Translations under genes and position numbers: made by a program
Part shown: positions 8,660-18,400 of the stretch, piece by piece
Position numbering within the stretch: position 1 is the first letter of the stretch
How the letters are laid out: every line of letters starts with the position of its first letter
NCBI GenBank assembly: GCA_052379645.1
Contig: JBQSYU010000003.1
DNA length: 64,000 bases
Source: Arthrobacter_H sp030452125
GTDB taxonomy: Bacteria > Actinomycetota > Actinomycetes > Actinomycetales > Micrococcaceae
Direction: 5' to 3' (one strand)
Notes under the pieces: generated by a model
What the model was told of the DNA's origin: nothing
The model's input: only the letters and a program-made list of their open reading frames with translations
The model's database searches: none

Positions 8660-9556
8660 TTACCAGCCGCGCTCGGAGAGGCGGTGCGGTTCGGGCAGCT
8701 CCTCCACGTTGATGCCGACCATGGCCTCACCCAGCCCGCGGGAGGCCTGGGCAATGACGGAGGGGTCGTCGTGGAAGGTGGTGGCCTTCACGATGGCTGC
8801 GGCCCGCTGGGCCGGGTTGCCTGACTTGAAGATGCCTGAGCCGACGAACACGCCGTCGGCGCCAAGCTGCATCATCATCGCGGCATCCGACGGGGTGGCG
8901 ATGCCGCCGGCGGTGAAGAGCACGACGGGCAGCTTGCCCGCCTCGGCGACTTCCTTGACCAGTTCGTAGGGTGCCTGCAGCTCCTTGGCGGCCACGTAGA
9001 GCTCGTCCGTGGGCATCGAGGACAGCTTCGCGATCTCGGCGCGGATCTTGCGCATGTGCCCCGTGGCGTTGGAGACGTCGCCCGTGCCGGCTTCACCCTT
9101 GGAACGGATCATGGCAGCACCCTCGTTGATGCGGCGTAGGGCCTCCCCCAGGTTGGTGGCACCACAGATGAAGGGGACCGTGAAGTCCGTCTTGTCGATG
9201 TGGTTGACGTAGTCGGCCGGTGTCAGGACTTCCGATTCGTCGATGTAGTCGACCCCGAGGGACTGCAGGATCCGGGCCTCCACGAAGTGGCCGATACGGG
9301 CCTTGGCCATGACCGGAACCGATACGGCGTCGATGATGCTGTCGATCATATCGGGGTCGGACATGCGCGAGACCCCGCCCTGGGCGCGGATGTCGGCGGG
9401 AACCCGTTCCAGGGCCATGACGGCGACGGCGCCGGAATCCTCAGCGATTCGGGCCTGCTCTGCGGTGACGACATCCATGATGACGCCGCCCTTGAGCATA
9501 TCGGCCATGCCACGCTTGACCCGGGGACTGCCGGTGGTGTTCTCAGTGCTGGACAC
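8660..9556 (-). CDS. pdxS: Pyridoxal 5'-phosphate synthase lyase subunit PdxS
   Basis: 298 aa. PdxS is the (beta/alpha)8 synthase that builds pyridoxal phosphate using ammonia from PdxT. GGVIMDVVTAEQARIAEDSG, the catalytic Lys region PVMAKARIGHFVEA, the IDESEVLTPAD segment and the phosphate-binding GADGVFVGSGIF are all present. The start is GTG at 9556 with AAAGGA seven bases upstream. An in-frame TTG five codons earlier has no Shine-Dalgarno. In many actinobacteria pdxS and pdxT are neighbours; here capA, the peptidase and the GNAT gene lie between them. Confidence 0.97.
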   Translation of the reverse strand: MSSTENTTGSPRVKRGMADMLKGGVIMDVVTAEQARIAEDSGAVAVMALERVPADIRAQGGVSRMSDPDMIDSIIDAVSVPVMAKARIGHFVEARILQSLGVDYIDESEVLTPADYVNHIDKTDFTVPFICGATNLGEALRRINEGAAMIRSKGEAGTGDVSNATGHMRKIRAEIAKLSSMPTDELYVAAKELQAPYELVKEVAEAGKLPVVLFTAGGIATPSDAAMMMQLGADGVFVGSGIFKSGNPAQRAAAIVKATTFHDDPSVIAQASRGLGEAMVGINVEELPEPHRLSERGW

Positions 9557-9571
9557 GTATGGTCCTTTCAA

Positions 9572-9710
9572 AACGGGGGGAAAGTACGCTCCATCCTAAG
9601 CCAGTGTGCCGGTGATCACCGCCCCCGATGACGCCACCGGTCAGCGATGGGCGTGCTTCGGCGCCACCGCGGCGCCGATGATGTAGCACCACTGGTGCTC
9701 GCGGTCGATC
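9572..9710. other. pdxS-HIT intergenic region with small inverted repeats
   Basis: About 140 bp. It has two short GC-rich palindromes (around 9659-9677 and 9687-9699) that could form a weak terminator after the HIT gene. No gene remnant is recognisable in any frame. Confidence 0.4.
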
Positions 9711-10271
9711 TCAGCCCTGGTCCCATGCGTCGGCGATGTCCTGACGGATGTCCCCCAGGACCGCTGGGATGGCTTTGGTCCGGGCGATGATCGGGAAGAA
9801 GTTCCCGTCCCCGCTCCACCGCGGGACCACATGCTGATGCAGGTGCGCGGCGATGCCCGCCCCGCCGGCCACCCCCTGGTTCATGCCCAGGTTGAAGCCC
9901 GACGGGTTCGCCACCGCCCGCAGCACACGCATCGCCTGTTGGGCTGCCGCCCCCATTTCGGCGGTTTCCTCCACGGTCAGATCCGTGTAGTCCGGGACGT
10001 GGCGGTAGGGGCACACCAGCAGGTGCCCGGAGTTGTAGGGGAAGAGGTTGAGCACCACGAACATCGTCTTGCCCCGGTGCACGATCAACGATTCCTCGTC
10101 GCTGCGCTGGGGCCCGGTGCAGAAAGGGCAGTCCTCTTCGTTCTTGACCTGCCCCTGGCCCTGTTTGATGTAGGCCATTCGATAGGGCGTCCACAGGCGT
10201 TGGAAGGAATCCGGGACCCCGGCCAGTTCGAAGTCGTCGGTGATGTCCTCGTCGTGTTCCGGGGTCCCCAT
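9711..10271 (-). CDS. HIT-family nucleotide hydrolase/transferase
   Basis: 186 aa. The histidine-triad motif HLHQHVVPRW lies near residue 136, and a CPFC pair near residue 50 resembles the zinc site of actinobacterial HIT proteins. Relatives act on dinucleoside polyphosphates (AP4A phosphorylase-like); the substrate here is not defined. The ATG at 10271 has GGGAGG eight bases upstream, and a TTG immediately before it is also in frame. It follows the thrS stop by three bases. In relatives the next genes are phosphatidylinositol synthesis genes; here pdxS follows instead. Confidence 0.88.
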   Translation of the reverse strand: MGTPEHDEDITDDFELAGVPDSFQRLWTPYRMAYIKQGQGQVKNEEDCPFCTGPQRSDEESLIVHRGKTMFVVLNLFPYNSGHLLVCPYRHVPDYTDLTVEETAEMGAAAQQAMRVLRAVANPSGFNLGMNQGVAGGAGIAAHLHQHVVPRWSGDGNFFPIIARTKAIPAVLGDIRQDIADAWDQG

Positions 10272-10274
10272 CAA

Positions 10275-12278
10275 CTACGCCTCCCGGTTCTGCACGGCGG
10301 AAACGATGCGCTCGATGGCCTCGGCCACCGGCACCCCGTTGTCCTGGCTCCCGTCACGGAACCTGAAGGAGACGGCGCCTGCCTCGGCGTCCTCTCCCCC
10401 GGCGATCAGGGTGAAGGGGATCTTGTCCTTGGACGCGTTGCGGATCTTCTTCGGGAACCGTTCGGTCCCCAGATCGGCTTCGGCACGGATGCCGCGGGCC
10501 TTGAGCTGGGCGACGATGTCCTGGACGTAGTCGTTGAACGCCTCGGCCACCGGGACGCCGAGCACCTGCACCGGGGCGAGCCAGGCCGGGAAGGCCCCGG
10601 CATAGTGCTCGATCAGCACGCCCATGAACCGTTCCACCGAGCCGAAGAGGGCCCGGTGGATCATCACGGGGCGTTGACGGGAGCCGTCCGCCGCCTGGAA
10701 TTCGAGGTCGAAACGCTCGGGCAGGTTGAAGTCCAGCTGGATGGTGGACATCTGCCAGGTGCGCCCGATGGCGTCGCGGGCCTGCACGGAGATCTTCGGC
10801 CCGTAGAAGGCGGCTCCGCCCGGGTCGGGGACCAGCTCGAGGCCCGATGCGGTCGCCACCTCCTCGAGGGTGCGGGTCGCTTCCTCCCAGGCTTCGTCGC
10901 TGCCGACGTACTTCTCCGGGTCCTTATCGGAGATCTCCAGGTAGAAGTCGTCCAGCCCGTAGTCCTTGAGCAGGTCCAGGACGAATTCCAGCGCGGTGGT
11001 CAGCTCGCCCTTCATCTGCTCGCGGGTGCAGTAGATGTGGGCGTCGTCCTGTGTCATCCCCCGCACGCGGGTCAGCCCGTGGACGACGCCGGATTTCTCG
11101 TAGCGGTAGACCGAACCGAATTCGAACATCCGCAACGGCAGTTCGCGGTAGGAGCGTCCCCGCGAGGCGAAGATCAGGTTGTGCATGGGGCAGTTCATCG
11201 GCTTGAGGTAGTAGTCCTGGCCGGGCTTGCGCACCGACCCGTCCTCGTTCAGTTCCTCGTCGACGTGCATCGGGGGGAACATGCCGTCCCGGTACCAGTC
11301 CAGGTGCCCAGAGATCTCGTAGAGGTGGCCCTTGGTGATATGCGGGGTGTAGACGAACTCGTATCCGGCCTCTTCGTGGCGCTTACGTGAGTAGTCCTCC
11401 ATTGCACGGCGGATGATGCCACCCTTGGGGTGGAAGACCGGCAGGCCCGAACCGAGTTCATCGGGGAAGGAGAACAGGTCAAGTTCGGCCCCGAGCTTGC
11501 GGTGGTCCCGGCGTTCGGCCTCGGCCAGACGCTCCTGGTAGGCCTTCAGGTCCGCCTTCGTCGGCCAGGCGGTGCCGTAGATGCGCTGGAGCTGCTTGTT
11601 CTTCTCGTTGCCCAACCAGTAGGCGGCGGCGGAACGGGTCAGGGCGAAGGCATTGGAGATCAGCTTGGTGTTGGGCAGATGCGGGCCGCGGCACAGATCG
11701 CACCAGATGGTCTCCCCGCTCTTGCGGTCGACGTTGTCGTAGATGGTGATCTCGCCGGCGCCGACCTCGATGTTGGCCCCTTCGCCGACCGCGTCGGCGT
11801 CACTGGACTTGCCCAGGATCTCCAATTTATAGGGTTCGGCGGCCATGGCTTCGCGGGCCTGGTCCTCGGTCACCACGCGGCGGGCGAATTTCTGGTTCTG
11901 GTTGACGATCTTGAGCATCATCTTCTCGAGGGTCTTCAGATCCTCGGGGGTGAAGGGTTCCTCGACGTCGAAGTCGAAGTAGAAGCCGTCGGTGATGTAC
12001 GGGCCGATGCCCAGCTTCGCTTCGGGCCGCAATTGCTGCACGGCCTGGGCCATCACGTGTGCGGTGGAGTGGCGCAGGACTTCGAGTCCTGCCGGGGAGT
12101 CGATGGTCGCCCGCTCGACGGTGGTCCCGGCTTCGAGTTCATGGGACAGGTCGCAGAGGACGCCGTCCACATGCATGACCACGACGTTGCGCTCTTCGAA
12201 GTACAGCTCGGCCCCTGTCGTGCCAGCAGTCACCTCACGCTGTTCGCCGTCGACATTTAGGGTGATCTGCTCTGACAC
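10275..12278 (-). CDS. thrS: Threonyl-tRNA synthetase
   Basis: 667 aa, full length. The domain order is an N-terminal TGS domain (about 1-70), the SAD editing domain (to about 240), the class II catalytic core and the C-terminal anticodon-binding domain. Catalytic-core landmarks include the zinc-site Cys in KPMNCPMHN, motif 2 GLTRVRGMTQDDAH and motif 3 in PVMIHRALFGSVERF. It charges tRNA-Thr and clears mischarged Ser-tRNA. The GTG start has AGGAG seven bases upstream. The leader between here and the SDR gene is about 200 bp and shows no clear T-box. Confidence 0.98.
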   Translation of the reverse strand: MSEQITLNVDGEQREVTAGTTGAELYFEERNVVVMHVDGVLCDLSHELEAGTTVERATIDSPAGLEVLRHSTAHVMAQAVQQLRPEAKLGIGPYITDGFYFDFDVEEPFTPEDLKTLEKMMLKIVNQNQKFARRVVTEDQAREAMAAEPYKLEILGKSSDADAVGEGANIEVGAGEITIYDNVDRKSGETIWCDLCRGPHLPNTKLISNAFALTRSAAAYWLGNEKNKQLQRIYGTAWPTKADLKAYQERLAEAERRDHRKLGAELDLFSFPDELGSGLPVFHPKGGIIRRAMEDYSRKRHEEAGYEFVYTPHITKGHLYEISGHLDWYRDGMFPPMHVDEELNEDGSVRKPGQDYYLKPMNCPMHNLIFASRGRSYRELPLRMFEFGSVYRYEKSGVVHGLTRVRGMTQDDAHIYCTREQMKGELTTALEFVLDLLKDYGLDDFYLEISDKDPEKYVGSDEAWEEATRTLEEVATASGLELVPDPGGAAFYGPKISVQARDAIGRTWQMSTIQLDFNLPERFDLEFQAADGSRQRPVMIHRALFGSVERFMGVLIEHYAGAFPAWLAPVQVLGVPVAEAFNDYVQDIVAQLKARGIRAEADLGTERFPKKIRNASKDKIPFTLIAGGEDAEAGAVSFRFRDGSQDNGVPVAEAIERIVSAVQNREA

Positions 12279-12475
12279 GTTGGTCTCCTGATTCGTGGTG
12301 GGGCTTCATGACTTGTGGCATACGGTGACCACAGCCAGCCGGGTCCAGCTTAACCGACTCGTTCGCAGCCGAACCAATCGACCGGGTTCCCGCGGCGTTG
12401 CAGGAATCCGGTCGCGTCCGTCGTGCACCCGCCTCGTGCTCCCTGGAGGTCCCGGGGCACGACACCGCGACGGAT

Positions 12476-13237
12476 TCAGCGCAGCTTGATGGATCCGCCG
12501 TCGGCCATGACGGTCTGTCCGGTCATGTAGCGGGAGTCATCGGAGCACAGGAACGCGACGATGGGGGCCACGTCGGTCTCCGGGTCACCGAAGCGTCCCA
12601 GCGGCACCTTCTCCTCGGAGGCGGCGAACATCTCCGGGTAGTTCTTCTTCCAGTTCTCCACGCCTTCGGTCATGGCCATCGGGCACACCACGTTGACCCG
12701 GATGCCCTCGGGGGCCCATTCGTTCGCCACGACCCGGCTGAGTCCGCGGATGGCCTCCTTGGCGGCCGCGTAGGCAGCCTGGGTCGGCTGGCCTTCGAGT
12801 CCGGCCCCGGATCCGTAGTTGACCACGGCGCCGACGGTCTTCTTCAGTTCCTGGTAGGCGGCCAGCATGAAGTTCCGGGTGGCGAAGAACCCGGTGTTGA
12901 AGGACAGGTCCCACATGGCATCGGTGTGTTCCAGGAAGGAACCTTGTTTGGAGGCGTGGGCATTGTTGACCAGGGCGTCCAATCGACCGAAGCGGTCCAC
13001 GGCGCGGGCCACGGCCGCCTTCGCCACCTCGGGATCAGAGACATCGCCGGCGACGAATTCCACGTCCTGGCCGAATTGCTCCACGATGACTGCACCGGCT
13101 TCCTCATTGAGGTCGACCGCCACCACCTTTGCGCCCCTGGCGACGAAAGCGCGCGTCACGGCTCCGCCGATGCCCGCCGCGCCACCGGTGACGATGGTGA
13201 CCTTGCCCTCGAGATTGCGTACTGGTTGGTTGTCCAT
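12476..13237 (-). CDS. SDR family NAD(P)-dependent oxidoreductase
   Basis: 253 aa. Classical short-chain dehydrogenase. The cofactor motif TGGAAGIG is at about 18-25, NNAH around 91-94, the catalytic Ser in NYGSGAG, YAAAK as the Tyr-Lys pair, and the C-terminal GQTVMADGGSIKLR. An acidic residue after the second strand (VAVDL) suggests NAD preference. The substrate is unknown. GAGGAG lies five bases before the ATG. It has a strong promoter of its own and is divergent from the DMT exporter gene. Confidence 0.9.
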   Translation of the reverse strand: MDNQPVRNLEGKVTIVTGGAAGIGGAVTRAFVARGAKVVAVDLNEEAGAVIVEQFGQDVEFVAGDVSDPEVAKAAVARAVDRFGRLDALVNNAHASKQGSFLEHTDAMWDLSFNTGFFATRNFMLAAYQELKKTVGAVVNYGSGAGLEGQPTQAAYAAAKEAIRGLSRVVANEWAPEGIRVNVVCPMAMTEGVENWKKNYPEMFAASEEKVPLGRFGDPETDVAPIVAFLCSDDSRYMTGQTVMADGGSIKLR

Positions 13238-13268
13238 GGCTGCTCCTCTGATTTGATGTCCTGAAGAC

Positions 13269-13298
13269 AGTATACTCGTTCGATTGTTGCTTTGTCAG
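13269..13298 (-). promoter_or_regulatory. Sigma70-type promoter of the SDR gene
   Basis: -35 CTGACA (13293-13298) and -10 TATACT (13269-13274) are separated by 18 bp on the minus strand. Transcription would begin about 25 bp before the SDR start codon. It is one of the closest matches to the consensus in the window. Confidence 0.7.
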
Positions 13299-13531
13299 CC
13301 CACCGCCCCCGCGAAGGCTGCCTGCGGCCCACGCCCTTGCTAGATTGAGGGCCCGTGGCGTGGTGCGATCCGAGCCGGGCCGGGAAACCCGCCGGGAGGA
13401 GGAAGGCTGGTGTCTGAAAGCAGGCAGGTGGACCTACCGGGGACAGGGAAATTCGGTGCATGGCGGCCGATGACGACCCCGAAGCCCGATCACCATACTG
13501 ATCCCCACTGCTCCGACCCGCCGATGCCACG

Positions 13532-14401
13532 ATGAGCACCACGGCGCTGGGGCTGATTCTGCTGGCTGCCCTGGCCCATGCGACCTGGAACATTGCGGCC
13601 AAGAGCGCCGGCTCCGCCGGGGCCGCGTTCGTGTGGCTATACAGCGTGGCCTCCACCGTCCTCTACCTCCCTTTCGCCGTGCTCGTGCTCGCCGGGGCCG
13701 ACGTATCGATGGGCACGTGGTGGTCGGCGGCGTTGGTCAGCGGAATCATCCACACCGCCTATTTCGTGCTGTTGCAACGGGGGTATGCCGTGGGGGACGT
13801 GTCAGTGGTCTATCCACTGGCACGCGGGACCGGCCCGTTGCTGGCGGTGGTCTTTGCCATGATCCTGTTCGCCGAACGACCCGGCGCGCTGGGCCTCGTG
13901 GGAGCGGCACTGGTGGTCTCGGGCATCGTGGTGATCGGATTGACCGGATCCTCGTCCAGCCGTCCCGGCGGTGCCAGCCGGGGAAACGGGGTCCTCTTCG
14001 GGGTGATGACCGGGGTGATGATCGCCGCGTACACCGTGTGGGACGCCCATGCGGTCACGGCACTGGCCATCACCCCGGTGCTCCTGTACTGGGGCTCCTT
14101 GGTGACCCAGGTGGCGTTGCTGACCCCCGTCGCACTCCGGGACGTTTCCCGCCTGCGGTCCATCCTGCTGGGGAACTGGCTCAAGGTCCTGGCCGTGGGG
14201 GTGTTGTCTCCGCTGGCCTACATTCTGGTCTTGTGGGCCATGCGGCTGGCACCGGTGTCATTGGTGGCACCGGGCCGGGAGCTGAGCGTGGTGCTGGTGA
14301 CCGTCGCTGGCTGGCTGATCTTCAGGGAGCCCAAGCCTGCCCGACGGCTCGCAGGAGCCGGGACCGTCCTGCTCGGTGTCGTGCTGGTGGCATTGTTCTG
14401 A
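13532..14401 (+). CDS. EamA/DMT-superfamily transporter
   Basis: 289 aa with about ten hydrophobic segments in two repeated halves, as in the drug/metabolite transporter family. A conserved VYPLARGTGPLLAVVFAMILFAER-type stretch (split here at about residues 92-114) marks the first repeat, and VAPGRELSVV with LIFREP marks the second. Exported substrates in this family range from amino acids to metabolites; none can be named here. No good Shine-Dalgarno precedes the ATG. It is divergent from the SDR gene, with 294 bp between. Confidence 0.85.
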   Translation: MSTTALGLILLAALAHATWNIAAKSAGSAGAAFVWLYSVASTVLYLPFAVLVLAGADVSMGTWWSAALVSGIIHTAYFVLLQRGYAVGDVSVVYPLARGTGPLLAVVFAMILFAERPGALGLVGAALVVSGIVVIGLTGSSSSRPGGASRGNGVLFGVMTGVMIAAYTVWDAHAVTALAITPVLLYWGSLVTQVALLTPVALRDVSRLRSILLGNWLKVLAVGVLSPLAYILVLWAMRLAPVSLVAPGRELSVVLVTVAGWLIFREPKPARRLAGAGTVLLGVVLVALF

Positions 14402-14473
14402 AGAGGGCTCGTGGAGGATGTTCCCGGCAGCAAACACCAGGAGGTCGGATCAGCGACCGCCGATTTCCTGCGA

Positions 14474-14907
14474 TCAAACCGTGCACAGCACCTGATACAT
14501 CAGGTGGTCCTGCCACCGCCCAGCGATCTTCAGGTATCCGGAGGCCCTCCCATGCCGGGTGAAGCCGTTACGGGTCAGGACGCGCTGGTAGGCATGGTTG
14601 TGCACCAGTGTTTCCGCCTGGAGACGGTGCAGGCCCAGCCCATCGAAGGAGTGGGCCCGGGCTTCGGCGACCGCCCGGGTGGCCAAGCCGGCCCCTGGTG
14701 TTCCTGTCCGACCCAGAACCCCCGGCTTGCCGATTCCAGCGTGCCGCGGGTGATGCCATTGATATTGATCCTGCCCACCAGGGCGCCGGATTCGTCGGTG
14801 ATCGCCAAGGGAGGCATGGTCCCGGCTTCCCGGGCGTGGAGACCCCGAAACAGGACACCCACCAGCGCCCCGCCCTCGGGGCCCACCCGACGTGCTGGGG
14901 CGGACAT
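14474..14907 (-). pseudogene. RimJ/RimL-type GNAT acetyltransferase, frameshifted and 5'-truncated
   Basis: Two reading frames together give a coherent C-terminal two thirds of a RimJ-like enzyme. The upstream frame (14907 down to about 14695) reads LAITDESGALVGRININGI and then FWVGQEHQG. The downstream frame resumes with AGLATRAVAEARAHSFDGLG and ends in SGYLKIAGRWQDHLMYQV. The switch falls in a run of four G (minus strand, 14692-14695); one extra G would restore HQGAGLATRAV. A stop in frame just upstream of 14907 and the missing first 60 or so residues show it is also truncated. A sequencing slip could explain the frameshift but not the missing N-terminus. Confidence 0.75.
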
Positions 14908-15006
14908 TACGGCGATGACGATCTACCCCCTGCTCTTGCAACTGGTTCCGGGTTAGCCTTGTGAGACGGTCAAAGCAGGTGAACCCGGTTGAGCGCGGAG
15001 GTTGGC

Positions 15007-15411
15007 ATGAGACGGAAAACATCGTTGACGGCGTTGGCACGTCATGAGTTGGAACACGCAATGACGGGCACGAGCGGTCGTAGTGCGGCTACGGTGCTCG
15101 GTGGGCACGACAGGATGCTGCGCCAAACGGTCATCGGGATGCGGGCCGGGGAATCCTTGGACGTGGGCGAAAGCCCGGGTGAGGCCAGTGTGCACGTGCT
15201 TTCCGGTCGGGTCGTCCTGCACTCCGGTGGACGGAAGTCCTTCGGCTGGGTCGGTGACCTGCTGGTCATTCCCGCCGCGGCCCACTCGCTGGAAGCCGTC
15301 GAGAACTCCGCGATCCTGCTCACCGTGGCGAAGAGCATGCCTTCACGGCCCGACCTTGTTCCGGCTGAGTCAATCCACGAGTTGGCGGAGAGCACTGTGG
15401 GTGAGGAGTAG
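15007..15411 (+). CDS. Small cupin-domain protein
   Basis: 134 aa. The core GMRAGESLDVGESPGEASVHVLSG (split; residues about 42-65) followed by GDLLVIPAAAHSLEAVENSAILLTV is a single-domain cupin beta barrel. The usual metal-binding His residues are only partly kept (one His in VHVL and one in AAHSLEA), so enzyme activity is uncertain. The ATG at 15007 has GCGGAGG five bases upstream; the frame also opens six codons earlier at a TTG with no Shine-Dalgarno. It may be a ligand-binding or stress-related protein. Confidence 0.75.
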   Translation: MRRKTSLTALARHELEHAMTGTSGRSAATVLGGHDRMLRQTVIGMRAGESLDVGESPGEASVHVLSGRVVLHSGGRKSFGWVGDLLVIPAAAHSLEAVENSAILLTVAKSMPSRPDLVPAESIHELAESTVGEE

Positions 15412-15469
15412 TTCCATTCATTCGCACGGCGAGACGGGATGGTGCCCTGGTCGTGCTGGGCTGACCGGA

Positions 15470-18400
15470 TCATGATCCGACGTCGAATTCCGGCCAACCC
15501 TCCGGAAGTTCACCGGGCAGCCGGTTGTCCAGGCCTTCGTCCTGCATCCGGATGGCCAGCAACGAGGTGTCCTCGCCACTGGTGGCGGTCTTCGCCGTGG
15601 CAGGTGGACGCTTATCGCTGACTCGGTTCGGGTCATTCAGGTGCCCCGGCCCCGGCAGGGTGGCCTGGTCGGCAAGATCCCAGGCTTGCAGGGCCTGCAG
15701 GGTGATGCCGCGGGGACCCGTCCGACGGGTGATCCCGTGCACCAGCAGGAGCCGGGTGGAGAACAGCAGCGGCCCGGAGTTCTGCTGGGCTTCGTGGAAG
15801 AAGGTGCAGTCCACGCAACCGGTCCCGTCGTCCAGGGAGATGAACACAACCCGTCGACCGCCACGCATCGGCGGTGTCTGCGTGGCGACCCGTACACCGG
15901 CAACCAGCACCTCCGTTCCGTTGCGCAGTCCCAGCAGGTCCTCGGCATGGGTCGCCCCCAGCTTCCCCAGTATCGGGGCGTGCGAGGACATCAGGTGGCC
16001 GCTGACGTCCACCGACATCAGATCCAATTCGGTGCGGACGGTCTCCTCCATGCTCTGTTCGGCCTCCCCCACGGCCAACCCGCCCAGTTCCACATCACCC
16101 ATCGGCAAGGACAGCTGTCCCGGGATGGGCCGGTGCCGTGGGGGCAGCGTCTTGGCGGTCCGGGCGGTCAGGTGGAGCATCAGATCCGCGCGGTTGCCGC
16201 GTCCAGCCGCTTTTTGCAGGGAATCGAACGCCCCCAGCGCGGCAAAGGTGCGCAACGAGGACCGGCTCAGCCCCGACCGGTCACGTACATCGGCCAGTGA
16301 GTCGTAGGGCCGACCGGCCACGACCCGCTTCACCTCGGTCCCTGAGACCCCGTGGATCCCGCTCAAGGACAGCCGGATGCCCAACCGTCCGGCAGGCATC
16401 GTCCCCGGGGCCCGGTAGACGGGGGGCACCGTGGCCGGGGGGAGCAGTCCCTTCATGCGTTCGACCCGGTAGGAGGCATCGGAGTTGTTGATGTCCAAGG
16501 GCAGGATGGGGATGCCCATCCGCCGTGCCTCGGCCACCAGCAACCGTTTGGGATACATCCCGGGGTCGTGTTCCCAGATGCCGGCCAGGAACGCCTCGGG
16601 GTGGTGGGCCTTCAGCCAGGCCGACTGGTAGGTCGGTACGGCGAAGGCCGCGCCATGGGCCTTGCAGAAGCCGAAGGAGCCGAAGGCCTTCAACGTCGTC
16701 CAGACCTCGTCGATCACGGCCAACGGATAGCCCCTCGCCAGGGCGCGGGAACGGTAGAGTTCCTCCACCCGCGGTTCGGCCTGCTCGTTGCCCAGCAGCC
16801 GCCGATACACATCGGCCTTGGCCAGCCCGCACCCGGTCATCACGTCGAAGATCCGCAGCACCTGTTCGTGGAAGACCGTGACCCCGTGGGTCTCGGCCAG
16901 GGCAGGTTTGAGATCGGGGTGCGGATAGCTTTCGACCGCGAATCCGTGCCGGTTCTCCAGATACGGCTTGACCATGTTCGATTGCATGGGCCCGGGCCGG
17001 AACAACGAGATGTCGATGATGATGTCGTTGAATCGGCGTGGCGCCAGCTTGCCGATCAGTTCACGCTGCCCGGGGGATTCGATCTGGAAGCAACCCAGGG
17101 TGTCGGTGGTGCAAATGAGCTCGAAGGTCGGTTCGTCATCCAGCGGGACCCGCTGCAGGTCGATGGTCCCGTCGCTATCCAGATACTCCGGAAGCTCCCC
17201 GTCGGGTGTTCTCGGGTGGGCCCCGGCGCGCGCGACCGCCTCCCCGTCCCCATGGATCCTGACGACTTCGGAGACCGCATGGGCCATCGCCGATTGCATG
17301 CGCACCCCCAACACGTCGAGTTTGAGCATGCCCATGGGATCCATGTCGTGCTTGTCGAATTGGCTCATCGCCAACCCGAGTCCGCTGGGCTGGACCGGGG
17401 TCCGGTCCAGCAGGGTGTTGTCCCCCAGGATCACCCCGCAGGGATGCATGGAGATGTGGCGGGGCAGCCGGTCCAGCCGTTCGGTCAGGTCCACCAGCAG
17501 GTCCAGTTGCTTCTCGGCCCCCATCCGTTCGGCAAAGGGGCGCAGCTCCGGCTTCTCCTCCAGGGCCTCGCGGAAGTTGCTGGCCGAGAAACGCCACAAC
17601 TGTTTGGCGATGACGTCCAGATCCCCGTCCCCCATGCCCAGCGCCTGCCCCGCGTCCCGGACGGCACCCCGGGCCCGGTATCCGTTCTGCATGCTCATCA
17701 GGGTCACCCTCCCGGAGCCGAACCGCTCGAAGATGTGCTCATAGACCCGATGACGCTCGGCGGATTCGACGTCGATGTCGATATCGGGAAGGGTCGTCCG
17801 TTCCCGGGACAGGAAGCGCTCGAAGAGCAGGTCGTGCGCCAGCGGGTTCACATGGCTGATGCCCAGGAGGAAGTTCACCAGCGAGGAGGCCCCGGACCCC
17901 CGGGCGGCATTGCGCACGCCCAGGGTGGTGATCATCGAGCTGACCTCGGCCACGGTGAGGAAGTAGGTGCTGAACCCCAGGTCCGAGATGGTTTCCAGTT
18001 CCATGGCGAGTCGATCGCGCAGCGTACGGGAAGCGGCGTCCTGCGGAATCAGGCGGGTGATGCCTGCTTCGCAGCGTGCCGCCAGCTCCGCGTCGGGGTG
18101 GCCGCTGATGCCGATCACGCTGGCTTCGGGGACCACGGGGATTCCCCAGCCGGCGTCGTCCACCGGGTCCATCCGTGCCCAGTCGGCCATCGCCGCGGTG
18201 TTGCCCAGCAGTTCCCCGGCGACTTTCCCCTCCCCCGCCTCCCGGGCGATTTCCCGGGCCAAGGCGTGCATCCTCCCGGGGCTTTTGAGCCACCCCTGAC
18301 CGTTTGGTTGCAGGTCCCTGAGGGTTTCCAGCGAGCTCAGGGCGCGGGCGGAGTCCAGGACGTCGGCAGTGGCGGCCCCGTCGGGGACCGCGTAGCGCAC

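Noticed and set aside
12279..12475. T-box riboswitch before thrS
   Set aside because: The leader is long enough, but I could not find the T-box sequence or a terminator/antiterminator pair.
13156..13656. 166-codon minus-strand frame across the SDR/DMT intergenic region
   Set aside because: It overlaps both genes and the SDR promoter and has shadow-like composition.
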